A stretch of 64,000 nt of DNA from Mesobacillus selenatarsenatis SF-1 (GTDB lineage: Bacteria > Bacillota > Bacilli > Bacillales > Cytobacillaceae). The notes under the pieces are model-generated. The model made no database searches. It saw nothing but the letters and a program-made list of their open reading frames with translations, and was not told the origin of the DNA. Shown here in pieces: positions 35,614-44,477 of the stretch. The stretch lies in NCBI RefSeq assembly GCF_000813125.1, contig NZ_BASE01000041.1, positions 1 through 64,000 of the forward strand. The letters run 5' to 3'. Positions within the stretch are counted from its first letter, which is position 1; every line of letters begins with the position of its first letter. The translations under genes and the position numbers were made by a program.

Positions 35614-37328
35614 TGGGCTTTCTCCAGGGAATTGCCGCTTCAAACGGCATTGCAATCGCGAAAGCCTATAAGCTTGTTGAACCGGATTTTTCTTTTGAAA
35701 AAAGAACAATAGAAGCTCCAGCTGAAGAAATTGCGCGTTTCCAGTCAGCACTTCAGACTTCAAAAGCTGAGCTTGAAAAGATCCGCGATCATGCCGGAAC
35801 GGCATTAGGTGCTGATAAAGCAGCGATTTTTGATGCGCACCTTCTAGTACTGAGCGATCCAGAATTAATTTCACCCATCGAAGATAAAATCAAAACTGAA
35901 AATGTCAATGCGGAACAGGCATTGAAAGAAACAGCTGATATGTTCATTGGCATGTTCGAATCCATGGACAATGAATATATGAAAGAGCGAGCGGCTGATA
36001 TCCGCGACGTAACAAAGCGTGTATTGGCACACCTTTTGGGAATCCAGATTCCCAACCCTAGCTTGATTGCGGAAGAAGTAGTTATCGTGGCGGAGGATTT
36101 GACTCCTTCAGATACTGCTCAATTGAATCGCCAGTTTGTAAAAGGCTTTACAACGAATATCGGGGGCCGTACCTCTCATTCGGCCATTATGGCTCGTTCA
36201 ATGGAAATTCCTGCAGTCGTAGGGACGAAGACAGCTACGGAAGAAATCAACAACGGGGATATCGTCGTAGTTGACGGATTGAAGGGTGAAGTACATTTCA
36301 ATCCAACTCCTGAAGTGCTTGAAGCTTATAAAAAGGTTCAAGAAGACTTCGAAAAACAAAAGGCTGAATGGGCTAAGCTTGTTAATGAAAAATCGGTAAC
36401 AGCTGATGGCCATCATGTAGAACTTGCCGCAAATATTGGTACACCTAAGGATTTAAAGGGTGTAGTTGAAAATGGCGGCGAGGCAGTAGGCCTCTATCGG
36501 ACTGAGTTCCTATATATGGACAGAGATCAGCTCCCTACTGAAGAGGAACAGTACACTGCGTATAAGGCAGTGCTTGAAGGCATGGAAGGCAAGCCAGTTG
36601 TTGTCCGTACTTTGGATATCGGCGGAGACAAAGAACTTCCATATTTGAATCTGCCTAAAGAAATGAATCCATTCCTTGGCTTCAGGGCAATCCGTCTTTG
36701 CCTTGAGGAAGTGGAAATTTTCCGCACACAATTGCGTGCTCTTTTACGTGCGAGTGTGCATGGCAATTTGAAGGTTATGTTCCCGATGATCGCTACTCTT
36801 AATGAGTTCAGGGAAGCGAAAGCAATGCTTGAAGAAGAAAAGGCGAAATTGGTTGAGGAAGGCATCGAGGTTGCTGAACATATCGAGCTTGGCATCATGG
36901 TTGAGATTCCTTCCACTGCAGTCCTTGCAGACCAATTCGCTAAGGAAGTCGACTTCTTCAGCATCGGAACAAATGACTTGATTCAATACACAATGGCAGC
37001 GGACAGGATGAACCAGCAAGTATCATACCTGTACCAGCCATACAACCCATCAATCCTTCGTCTCGTAAAAATGGTCATTGATGCTGCACATAAGGAAGGC
37101 AAATGGGCTGGAATGTGTGGAGAAATGGCCGGAGACGAAACGGCGATTCCAATCCTGCTTGGCCTTGGCCTTGACGAGTTCTCGATGAGTGCCTCTTCGA
37201 TTCTGAAAGCACGCTCATTGATCAGGAACTTGAACAAAGCAGATATGGAGAAGCTTGCTTCTGATGTGTTGAACATGAGTACAACAGAAGAAGTGGTTGA
37301 AGCAGTAAACCAGGCAATTTCTTTGTAA
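35613..37328 (+). CDS. ptsI: Phosphoenolpyruvate-protein phosphotransferase (enzyme I)
   Basis: 571 residues. The phosphorylated His lies in [13 protein letters not shown] (near residue 190), the PEP-binding barrel shows [14 protein letters not shown] and [15 protein letters not shown], and the active Cys is in [10 protein letters not shown]. It starts the PTS phosphorelay by moving phosphate from PEP to HPr. Length is normal for the family. Confidence 0.97.
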   Translation: MGFLQGIAASNGIAIAKAYKLVEPDFSFEKRTIEAPAEEIARFQSALQTSKAELEKIRDHAGTALGADKAAIFDAHLLVLSDPELISPIEDKIKTENVNAEQALKETADMFIGMFESMDNEYMKERAADIRDVTKRVLAHLLGIQIPNPSLIAEEVVIVAEDLTPSDTAQLNRQFVKGFTTNIGGRTSHSAIMARSMEIPAVVGTKTATEEINNGDIVVVDGLKGEVHFNPTPEVLEAYKKVQEDFEKQKAEWAKLVNEKSVTADGHHVELAANIGTPKDLKGVVENGGEAVGLYRTEFLYMDRDQLPTEEEQYTAYKAVLEGMEGKPVVVRTLDIGGDKELPYLNLPKEMNPFLGFRAIRLCLEEVEIFRTQLRALLRASVHGNLKVMFPMIATLNEFREAKAMLEEEKAKLVEEGIEVAEHIELGIMVEIPSTAVLADQFAKEVDFFSIGTNDLIQYTMAADRMNQQVSYLYQPYNPSILRLVKMVIDAAHKEGKWAGMCGEMAGDETAIPILLGLGLDEFSMSASSILKARSLIRNLNKADMEKLASDVLNMSTTEEVVEAVNQAISL

Positions 37329-37438
37329 CATAATTGTAATATAAAAGATGTTTTAACCTATATAGGGCGGGTATATATGAGTAAGCACTTTGGTTAGACT
37401 GAAAGTAAGCTAATCATTCTCATTTTCCCCCAGATTTG

Positions 37439-37467
37439 GCCGGCTGTTTATCAGCCGGCATTTTTTT
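37439..37467 (+). terminator. Terminator of ptsHI
   Basis: GCCGGCTG / CAGCCGGC with a TTTAT loop and ATTTTTTT. Confidence 0.9.
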
Positions 37468-37548
37468 GTGCTTTAAAGCCTTTAGCGCAATTAAAAAAGG
37501 ATGGAAGAGTCGAGGAAAAGCAGAAAAACTCTCAGAAATCAGCCCAAG

Positions 37549-37666
37549 TTCGGACAGGTTTGGAGTAAACCGCAGGAAAGCTGTCCGAAGTAAGAGCAAC
37601 TTCAGACAGGTTTGGAGAAAAACAGAGGAAAGCTGTCCGAAGTATGAGAAACTTCATTCGGACAGG
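37549..37666. repeat. 52-bp phased hairpin array, type TTCGGACAG
   Basis: Left arms TTCGGACAGG (37549), TTCAGACAGG (37601, +52) and TTCGGACAGG (37657, +56, with 4 extra bases). Right arms CTGTCCGAAG at 37581 and 37633 (+52). A right arm plus the next left arm forms a hairpin with about 11 bp and a 7-nt loop. Downstream (37696-37729) lies a separate 17-bp tandem duplication. No coding function is seen in 37468-37727. Confidence 0.85.
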
Positions 37667-37727
37667 TTCAGAAAGTCCTCAGTACGGTCCTCTAAGGCTG
37701 TAAAAACAAAAAGGCTGTAAAAACAAA

Positions 37728-37749
37728 AAGCTGCCTCGCCCGGCAGCTT
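37728..37749 (-). terminator. Terminator of ykwB
   Basis: AAGCTGCC / GGCAGCTT, T-rich on the minus strand. Confidence 0.85.
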
Positions 37750-38415
37750 CTAAACTTTAAAAGGATTCTTCCATTCCATCAGCATTCCATAATTCAAGGA
37801 TTCATCATCCTCAAGGTAATTTGCTACTGGTTTGACCGGTGTACGGCCGCAGCGCAGTAAAAATGAAACGACAGGGTCCTTCAATTCACCTTGCAGCACT
37901 TTTTCTACATACTGGGCAATGGACATGTCTGCGGACTGTATGTGATAACCTGGCATCCGGCCACCGCCCAAAAGCCGTTCGAGCCCCAATTGCACAACGC
38001 TCTCATACATAGATTGCATCATCCATTTTCCAAGACCAAGTTTGCGATAAGCAGGGCTTATGCATATGTCGACAATGTAGAGAGTATTGCCCTCCGGGTC
38101 ATGATTCCGTATATAGCCGTTATCAGTTACTTCTGCCCATGAATGGTCTTCGTCACCATCGTCTAAATGAACAATCAAGCCAGTTATGGAACCGGCGATT
38201 CTGCCACCGATTTCCACGCAGAGTGCACCATCCGGAAATAAGCTAATATGATTGGTCAGTTGTTCGGTATTCCACAAGAGTTCTTCTGGAAACGGCGGGG
38301 GAAAGGCTTCCTTTTGTACCTGGATCAACTGGTCAAAATCAGCTTTTTTGTAGTTTCTGATGGTGGCTTTTACTGGTTTGTTGCTTTCGTAAACATAAAG
38401 CTCTTTATAAAACAT
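37750..38415 (-). CDS. ykwB: YkwB, GNAT-family N-acetyltransferase
   Basis: 221 residues. GNAT fold with the acetyl-CoA loop ICISPAYRKLGLGKWMMQ (near residue 125) after TLYIVD. Substrate unknown. ATG 38415 is preferred for GAGGTG upstream; the extended version has no site. It is convergent with ptsHI and its position matches B. subtilis ykwB. Confidence 0.85.
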   Translation of the reverse strand: MFYKELYVYESNKPVKATIRNYKKADFDQLIQVQKEAFPPPFPEELLWNTEQLTNHISLFPDGALCVEIGGRIAGSITGLIVHLDDGDEDHSWAEVTDNGYIRNHDPEGNTLYIVDICISPAYRKLGLGKWMMQSMYESVVQLGLERLLGGGRMPGYHIQSADMSIAQYVEKVLQGELKDPVVSFLLRCGRTPVKPVANYLEDDESLNYGMLMEWKNPFKV

Positions 38416-38611
38416 ATCCGCACCTCGAAAATATAGTATAAGCACAGTATAAAAAGATTGGGAACGTAAGGTCAAATCGTTAAACGTAAAAAAGCATGTT
38501 CCTCAATGAAGATTCTAGTTGTTGCCTATTAATGGTTTAGTCAAAAATAGGTTTAGAACTATTGCAGGAAGGGTAAAATAATATTGCGCATAAAATGGTA
38601 GATCGTTCTGG

Positions 38612-38642
38612 AGGCCGAGGAGTAAATTCTCGGCCTTTTGTT
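38612..38642 (+). terminator. Orphan terminator-like hairpin ahead of ykwC
   Basis: AGGCCGAG / CTCGGCCT, a 9-nt loop and TTTTGTT. No plus-strand gene lies directly upstream, so it could be a leader attenuator of ykwC or the 3' end of a small RNA starting in 38480-38610. Confidence 0.6.
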
Positions 38643-38693
38643 ATGTCTAATGTTAAAATATAACTAAAATTGAAAAGGGAAGAAGGAGTACAT

Positions 38694-39575
38694 ATGCTGT
38701 CTAAAGAAGATACGGTTATTGGCTTTATTGGTACAGGAGTTATGGGGAAAAGTATGGCGGGCCATCTGCTCGATGCGGGTTATCAGCTCACCGTATACAC
38801 CAGAACAAAGGATAAGGCTTCTGATCTGCTGGATAAAGGAGCGGTATGGTCAGAATCACCGCGTGATGTAGCACAGAAGGCAGATGTTGTTTTTACGATC
38901 GTTGGCTATCCATCAGACGTGAAAGAGGTTTATTTGGGGGAGAACGGTCTCATCGCGAATGCCAAGCCAGGCAGTTATTTAATTGATATGACAACCTCGA
39001 CTCCTTCCCTTGCAAAAGAGATTTATGAAAAGGCAAAAGAGAAGGAGGTTCATGCAATTGATGCGCCTGTTTCCGGGGGGGACATCGGTGCCCGTGAAGC
39101 AAGGCTTGCTATCATGGCAGGTGGCGATGATGAGGCTTTTCTTCAGGTAGAGCCCTTGCTCAATATCCTTGGCACTAATATTGTTCATCAGGGTGAGGCT
39201 GGTGCAGGTCAGCACACGAAAATGTGCAACCAAATTGCGATTGCTTCCAATATGATCGGTGTGTGCGAAGCGATTATCTATGCAGAAAAATCTGGCCTTG
39301 ATCCTGAAACCGTATTAAAGAGCATATCGACGGGTGCTGCAGGCAGTTGGTCGCTTTCCAATCTGGCACCAAGGATGATTGATGGCAATTTCGAGCCCGG
39401 GTTTTACATCAAGCACTTTATCAAGGACATGAAAATCGCCCTGGATGAAGCGAAGCGTATGGACATGCAAGTACCAGGACTTTCTTTGGCGTTGTCGCTA
39501 TATGAGCAAATCGCGGAAAAAGGCGAAGAAAACAGCGGTACACAGGCACTTTATAAGTACTGGAAACAATCATAA
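38694..39575 (+). CDS. ykwC: YkwC, 3-hydroxyisobutyrate dehydrogenase-family oxidoreductase
   Basis: 293 residues of the beta-hydroxyacid dehydrogenase family. NAD(P) fold [14 protein letters not shown] at residue 9, substrate-binding [16 protein letters not shown], catalytic Lys in [10 protein letters not shown]. The physiological hydroxy-acid substrate is not known. ATG 38694 has GAAGGAG upstream. Confidence 0.9.
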   Translation: MLSKEDTVIGFIGTGVMGKSMAGHLLDAGYQLTVYTRTKDKASDLLDKGAVWSESPRDVAQKADVVFTIVGYPSDVKEVYLGENGLIANAKPGSYLIDMTTSTPSLAKEIYEKAKEKEVHAIDAPVSGGDIGAREARLAIMAGGDDEAFLQVEPLLNILGTNIVHQGEAGAGQHTKMCNQIAIASNMIGVCEAIIYAEKSGLDPETVLKSISTGAAGSWSLSNLAPRMIDGNFEPGFYIKHFIKDMKIALDEAKRMDMQVPGLSLALSLYEQIAEKGEENSGTQALYKYWKQS

Positions 39576-39637
39576 TATTTTCTAGTCATAGACCCCTCAC
39601 CAGGAAAGGATACTAAAACCTAAAGGAGGGGATTTTT

Positions 39638-39814
39638 ATGGCTAAAAGGACGAAAAAGAACGACCCGCAGCAAAAGAACAAAAAGGGTTTTGACTCTGCT
39701 GTAATTGATTCTGAGTTTTCACATGAAATTGGAAGTGCAGCAACCAATAAAATCCATAAGGATAAGGCGAAAAAAGAGAAAGCTTCAAAGAATAACGGGA
39801 AATACAAGGGATAA
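39638..39814 (+). CDS. Small 58-residue basic protein
   Basis: Starts MAKRTKKNDPQQKNKKGFDS, a Lys-rich low-complexity protein with one central stretch DSEFSHEIGSAATNKIH and a basic tail. AAAGGAGGGG is a very strong ribosome binding site. Strong site, small size and composition suggest a spore-associated protein, but no known SASP family fits clearly. Confidence 0.6.
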   Translation: MAKRTKKNDPQQKNKKGFDSAVIDSEFSHEIGSAATNKIHKDKAKKEKASKNNGKYKG

Positions 39815-39817
39815 TAA

Positions 39818-39849
39818 AAAGCCGTTCCTGCCGATTTAGGAACGGCTTT
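39818..39849. terminator. Bidirectional terminator
   Basis: AAAGCCGTTCCT / AGGAACGGCTTT, perfect 12-bp stem between the 58-residue gene and patA. Confidence 0.9.
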
Positions 39850-39854
39850 CCACT

Positions 39855-41000
39855 TTACTTCCGCAAATAACTTTCCAAACGATCGAGCCCTTCTTTTAGT
39901 GTATCGGTTGAGTACGCGTAGGAAAGTCTGAAATATCCTTCTCCTAATTCAGAGAATGCACTCCCTGGAACCACTGCCAGCTTCGCTTCATTGACCAATT
40001 CCATACAAAAATCAAATGATGAAATATTTGATGCCGGAATTTTGACAAAAAAGTAAAACGCGCCATCAGGCTTGATTACATCAAGTCCCATGGACTGTAG
40101 CCTGTTGAATACATAATCCCGCCTTGAAGCATACTCCTGCTTCATTGGCAATGCGTCATCAATCCCGGCTGTCAACGCCTCTAAAGCAGCCATTTGTGAA
40201 ATCGAAGTTGCACATGTCACATTGTATTGATGCACTTTCAGAATATGTTTTGCAAGATATTCAGGCGCAAATAGCATCCCTATCCGCCAGCCGGTCATCG
40301 AGTGAGATTTGGATAGTCCATTGATAACAATGGTTTTTTCTTTCATGAACTGGGCAATTGAAACATGCTGCTGCTCATAAACAAGCTCACTGTAGATTTC
40401 ATCTGCTAGGACAAAGATTTCCCTGTCTTTTAGTAGCTGTGCAATTTCTTTCAATTCCTCTTCATTCAAGCTGATCCCGGTCGGATTTGAAGGATATGGG
40501 AGGACGATACACCTTGTTTTGTCGGTGATCAGGCTATCAATCAACTCGGCAGTCATCCTGAATTGTGTATTCCTGATATCCGCATAGACCGGTATAGCAC
40601 CGCAAAGTTTGATAATTGGTTCATACCCTGGGTAAACAGGCCCTGGGATGATGACTTCACATCCTTCTTCAAGAATGGTCCTGAAAGTTATATCAATAGC
40701 CTCACTTGCTCCTACAGTAATAATCGCTTCATGTTCTGATGAATAATCGACATTATATTTTTTGCGGTAAAAGTCCGCCGCAGCCTCCCTTAGCTGGATT
40801 AGTCCAGCGTTATGGGTATATGTAGTGATGTTATCATCTATCGCTTTCTTGCCGGCTTCTTTGACATGTTCAGGTGTCGGAAAGTCAGGCTGGCCTATGG
40901 TCAAGGAAACCATGTCTTTCACATCTGCCACCATATTAAAGAATTTCCTGATTCCCGAGATTTCTATATTTTTTACCCTATTGTTAATTAAATGCTCCAC
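39855..41000 (-). CDS. patA: PatA, aminotransferase A
   Basis: 381 residues, fold-type I PLP aminotransferase. PLP Lys in INGLSKSHSMTGWRIG; LPYPSNPTG motif. PatA acts on N-acetyl-LL-diaminopimelate in the lysine branch in B. subtilis, which links it to dapH and dapL in this window. The GTG at 41000 is preferred: GGAGGG sits 9 nt upstream and the product then begins MEHL as in B. subtilis PatA. The ATG at 41009 lies directly against the ribosome site. Confidence 0.9.
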   Translation of the reverse strand: MEHLINNRVKNIEISGIRKFFNMVADVKDMVSLTIGQPDFPTPEHVKEAGKKAIDDNITTYTHNAGLIQLREAAADFYRKKYNVDYSSEHEAIITVGASEAIDITFRTILEEGCEVIIPGPVYPGYEPIIKLCGAIPVYADIRNTQFRMTAELIDSLITDKTRCIVLPYPSNPTGISLNEEELKEIAQLLKDREIFVLADEIYSELVYEQQHVSIAQFMKEKTIVINGLSKSHSMTGWRIGMLFAPEYLAKHILKVHQYNVTCATSISQMAALEALTAGIDDALPMKQEYASRRDYVFNRLQSMGLDVIKPDGAFYFFVKIPASNISSFDFCMELVNEAKLAVVPGSAFSELGEGYFRLSYAYSTDTLKEGLDRLESYLRK

Positions 41001-41141
41001 GTCTTTCATCCCTCCGATTGAATATCACTATTTTACCATGATGAATGAGAAAGATGTAAAATTCGTCCTCCCGGTCAAAAAGGTTATTTAGATTGAATGG
41101 CGAATATTATTTTTAAGTAATAACTATAAGGAGAGATTCAA

Positions 41142-41612
41142 TTGAATTTGGAAGAGATGAGACAACATTATAAAGAATTTGATGGATGGATTCATTCGCT
41201 CAAGGGCCTGTCAGATGCTGAATGGAATAAGCCTTTAGGGGATGGGAAATGGTCGGTGGCCGCGGTTGTGTCGCATCTACTTTTCTGGGATCAATACTCA
41301 TTAAAGGAAAGGTTCCCTTATTTCAAAGAAGGAGCTGAGTTGCCTTCCTACCCTGATTTTCAAAGTGTCAACGAACGAGCACATGAATACGCAGAAAGTA
41401 CCACAAAAGAAGAGATTCTCGTTGGCCTTCTTTCTGTTCGAGGGGAATTCCAAAAGATGCTTGAAGAAATGGACAATGACAAGTTGGCTGTGTCATTTAA
41501 AATTTCCGAACACCATATGACGGTTGGGGAATATTTCATCGATTTTATCCAGCACGACCTTCATCATCAAAAGCAAGTAGATGCATCATTAGGCAGGACA
41601 TTGGTAAATTAA
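41142..41612 (+). CDS. DinB-family protein
   Basis: 156 residues, four-helix DinB/YfiT-like fold. Metal-ligand pattern: His in VVSHLLFWD, then HDLHHQ near the C-terminus. Such proteins include thiol-dependent transferases; the substrate here is unknown. TTG start with AAGGAG at 8 nt. Confidence 0.8.
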   Translation: MNLEEMRQHYKEFDGWIHSLKGLSDAEWNKPLGDGKWSVAAVVSHLLFWDQYSLKERFPYFKEGAELPSYPDFQSVNERAHEYAESTTKEEILVGLLSVRGEFQKMLEEMDNDKLAVSFKISEHHMTVGEYFIDFIQHDLHHQKQVDASLGRTLVN

Positions 41613-41620
41613 TTTACATG

Positions 41621-41648
41621 GCAAACCGAGCTTTCGGTTTGCTTTTTT
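41621..41648 (+). terminator. Terminator of the DinB-family gene
   Basis: GCAAACCGA / TCGGTTTGC with a T run. Confidence 0.9.
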
Positions 41649-41822
41649 ATTTGGTCTTGGAACCTGGTTTGTAAATTCTCCAACGGGTTTTGCCGTTTTC
41701 GTGACAATAGAACATTTTTAGTTTGAAGCACCTTGATTCTCAAGTCTTTGACTAAACAGTTTAAATAGTCGTGCCGATAAGAGGTATATAGTACTAATTT
41801 TATATAGAGAAGGAAGAACATT

Positions 41823-42725
41823 ATGAATGATAGCAGTATTTTATTAGAATCAGGCACGAATGAACTGGAAATTGTCGAGTTCGGCATTGGCCAGAATAAA
41901 TTTGCGATAAATGTCATGAAAGTTAAAGAAATCCTCAATCCTGTACCTGTAGTGGCAATTCCGAACGCCCATCCATTTGTTGAGGGAATCATGGAACTTA
42001 GGGGAGAAGTGCTGCCGGTCATCAATGTCGCTGCTGCGCTGGGTCTAAAGGAGTCAACAAATCCACAGCAGGACAAGTTGATCGTCGCGGAATTCAATCA
42101 GATGAAGACAGTTTTCCATGTCCATACCGTTTCGCAAATTCACCGCATCTCCTGGGCTCAAATTGAGAAGCCGTCAGAAATGTATCAGGGACAGGAGAGC
42201 CAAATAATCGGAGTAATCAAGTTAGGCGGAGAAATGGTACTTTTCCTGGACTTTGAAAAAATCCTTCTTGAGATCAATCCTGATTCTGGAATCAAGGTCA
42301 GCGATGTCAAGAAACTTGGTCCGAGGGAGCGATCTTTGAAGAAAATCGTGATTGCGGAAGATTCTGCGATGTTAAGAAAAATGCTTCATGACACTTTGAG
42401 TGAAGCTGGATTCCAGTACCTTGAATTTTTCGAGAATGGACAGGATGCCATTACATATCTTGAACACCTGGCAGAGAATACTGACGTTTTTTCACAGGCA
42501 GTACAGCTTGTGATCACAGACATAGAAATGCCGCAGATGGATGGTCATCACCTGACAAAGAGAATAAAAGAACATCCGGTTCTGGAAAAACTTCCAGTTA
42601 TCATTTTTTCTTCGTTAATCACGAATGAGCTGCGCCATAAGGGTAGTGTGGTCGGAGCAGATGCCCAGATCAGCAAGCCAGAGATAAATGAATTGGTCCT
42701 GAAAATAGACGAATTGATTTTATAA
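41823..42725 (+). CDS. cheV: CheV chemotaxis coupling protein
   Basis: 300 residues: a CheW-like coupling domain (about 15-160, LEIVEFGIGQNKFAINVMKV) and a receiver domain (about 175-298) with acidic pocket IAEDSAMLRK and phospho-acceptor Asp in ITDIEMPQMDG. It couples chemoreceptors to CheA and adapts signalling through phosphorylation. Confidence 0.95.
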   Translation: MNDSSILLESGTNELEIVEFGIGQNKFAINVMKVKEILNPVPVVAIPNAHPFVEGIMELRGEVLPVINVAAALGLKESTNPQQDKLIVAEFNQMKTVFHVHTVSQIHRISWAQIEKPSEMYQGQESQIIGVIKLGGEMVLFLDFEKILLEINPDSGIKVSDVKKLGPRERSLKKIVIAEDSAMLRKMLHDTLSEAGFQYLEFFENGQDAITYLEHLAENTDVFSQAVQLVITDIEMPQMDGHHLTKRIKEHPVLEKLPVIIFSSLITNELRHKGSVVGADAQISKPEINELVLKIDELIL

Positions 42726-42730
42726 ACAAA

Positions 42731-42759
42731 AAAAGAAAGCTGGTTATCAGCTTTCTTTT
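42731..42759. terminator. Bidirectional terminator cheV / ykyB
   Basis: AAAAGAAAGCTG / CAGCTTTCTTTT, perfect 12-bp stem. Confidence 0.9.
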
Positions 42760-43228
42760 AAGGATAGCGTTCTCCAAGCTTCTTGAATACGGGTTTCGCA
42801 TATTTCCTCGTCTTGCCTGCTCCGGCTGTTTCGGTGGATTCTTTCAATCCTGTGTAGGCTGACAATAACCTTTTCGCGGTGGTCAAGGAAATAGTTGCTC
42901 TTGGGTTCCTCACTGACTGATCGAGTTTTCCTAAGTGGGGAAGCTGCTCAAAATCCTGTTTAGTCGGCGGGATATGGAATGTGTAATCACCGCAAACCAC
43001 TAGTACGTCTGATTGCTGCTGGCTGTTTCTCGGGTTGTTTGAAAAATGGAGTCCTGTTTTTTTAGCTTTGCCTTCACGCAGCATTTTTTTTATCGCATCA
43101 TGTTTTAACTGATATAAAAACTTCGGATTGGGAGCAGTCTTGGCATGACGGTTCACAGTGAAGATTGCTTGTGAGAGGTTCTCGATCGTTGGACGGAGTG
43201 AGGGGATCTTGTTCCTTTCATTATTCAA
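42758..43228 (-). CDS. ykyB: YkyB family protein
   Basis: 156 residues, recognised by the block ENLSQAIFTVNRHAKTAPNP and FKKLGERY at the C-terminus. Function unknown; conserved next to cheV in Bacillus. Basic C-terminal region. Confidence 0.85.
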   Translation of the reverse strand: MNNERNKIPSLRPTIENLSQAIFTVNRHAKTAPNPKFLYQLKHDAIKKMLREGKAKKTGLHFSNNPRNSQQQSDVLVVCGDYTFHIPPTKQDFEQLPHLGKLDQSVRNPRATISLTTAKRLLSAYTGLKESTETAGAGKTRKYAKPVFKKLGERYP

Positions 43229-43332
43229 TGGGTTAGGCTCCTTTCATTTTTGTTAAACAAGTCTTTTTTTAAACTATTTTCATTATACCCTTAATTTGGC
43301 TGATTGAGAAATAGAAGCCTTTTAAAAGAGAA

Positions 43333-43830
43333 CTATCGGGTGATTCTGACTCTAGTTCCATTGGGAACTTGTCGTGCCAACTCAAGCACATCTTTGTTAT
43401 GCATCCGTATACATCCTTTCGAAACGGCTTTGCCGATCGAAGCAGGATTATTTGTTCCATGAATACCATATCCAAGTTTTGATAACGACAACCACATGGA
43501 GCCGTATGGGCCGCCGGGATTAGGTTCTCTGTTCACAATCACATATTCGCCAACGGGGGTTCGCGTCAGCATTTTCCCGATGCCAACAGGATAGGATTTT
43601 ATCAGCGTGCCTGATTGAAAAAGTGTAAGCCTTCTGTTGCCCAGTGAAACGGAAATCGAATAAGGAATTGAAGCTGGATCTGGAAGTCCCGGAATTGCGA
43701 TTCGCTGGCCAGGATAGATTAGTGCAGGATTCGTGATACCAGGATTGGCCGCAAGGAGTTGTTGAAGCGGCCTGCGATAATTAGCGGCAATCACCGCTAG
43801 CGTTTCTCCTCTTTTAACAATGTGATACAT
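43333..43830 (-). CDS. ykuD: YkuD, L,D-transpeptidase with LysM domain
   Basis: 165 residues. N-terminal LysM ([17 protein letters not shown], 1-50) for peptidoglycan binding, then a YkuD catalytic domain with HGTNNPAS and the active Cys in SKGCIRMHN. Catalyses 3-3 cross-links in the cell wall, likely in the spore as for B. subtilis YkuD. No signal peptide, as in that protein. Confidence 0.95.
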   Translation of the reverse strand: MYHIVKRGETLAVIAANYRRPLQQLLAANPGITNPALIYPGQRIAIPGLPDPASIPYSISVSLGNRRLTLFQSGTLIKSYPVGIGKMLTRTPVGEYVIVNREPNPGGPYGSMWLSLSKLGYGIHGTNNPASIGKAVSKGCIRMHNKDVLELARQVPNGTRVRITR

Positions 43831-44033
43831 GGAATCTCCTCCTCTAATGCAGTCTATGCTGGATGATTGGAGAGGGCACCTTTTGAGTATCTTTTGTCGT
43901 TTTTTAGCGAAAGATTGTAAATTTTTAAAAAATAGTATCGTTTTTCCTTATTTTAAAGGGTAAAATAGGAATATAAAACTAGTTCGCAATCATGGACCAG
44001 GTACTTTTGTACTTCTGGAATGAGGATGGTTTG

Positions 44034-44477
44034 ATGAATCAGATGAAGCAATCAAGATTAACTAAAAGAAGAGGCGTTTCTGCTTCGACAAAAATAGAAC
44101 AGATGATTTCAGATATCATCTTTAAACATGTAAAAGATCTTGTTTTTATTATGCAGGTCGAACCGGGTTACCAATTGCGTTATTTATTTGCCAATGAGAA
44201 TGGTCTGCTCCATGCAGGGATGGCTGTAAGTGATATAGGAAGGACGATGGATGAGGTCCTGCCTCTAAACCATCTGAATCCATTGAAAAAACAATACATT
44301 AAGGCAGTAAATGAGGGCGTGGAAGTCGTTTTCCATGATGAAGTAGACTTGGATAATGACAATCAGGTTCTTGGAGAGACGCTTTTGACCCCCATCAAGG
44401 ATGAAGACGGGGAAGTAAAATATGTTGTAGCGGTAACTAGGGATATAACAGAGAATTTTAAAGAAAAAATAGATTGA
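44034..44477 (+). CDS. PAS-domain fragment, 5' part of a split PAS-GGDEF-EAL gene
   Basis: 147 residues containing one PAS-like domain (HVKDLVFIMQVEPGYQLRYLF, VVAVTRDITENFKEK). It ends at a stop that overlaps the start of the next open frame by 4 nt. A run of six A (44464-44469) near the end could restore one continuous frame by a -1 shift, reading ENFKEKNRLIDSEQRYRS. The ATG at 44034 with GAGGATGG upstream is preferred over 43992. Confidence 0.65.
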   Translation: MNQMKQSRLTKRRGVSASTKIEQMISDIIFKHVKDLVFIMQVEPGYQLRYLFANENGLLHAGMAVSDIGRTMDEVLPLNHLNPLKKQYIKAVNEGVEVVFHDEVDLDNDNQVLGETLLTPIKDEDGEVKYVVAVTRDITENFKEKID

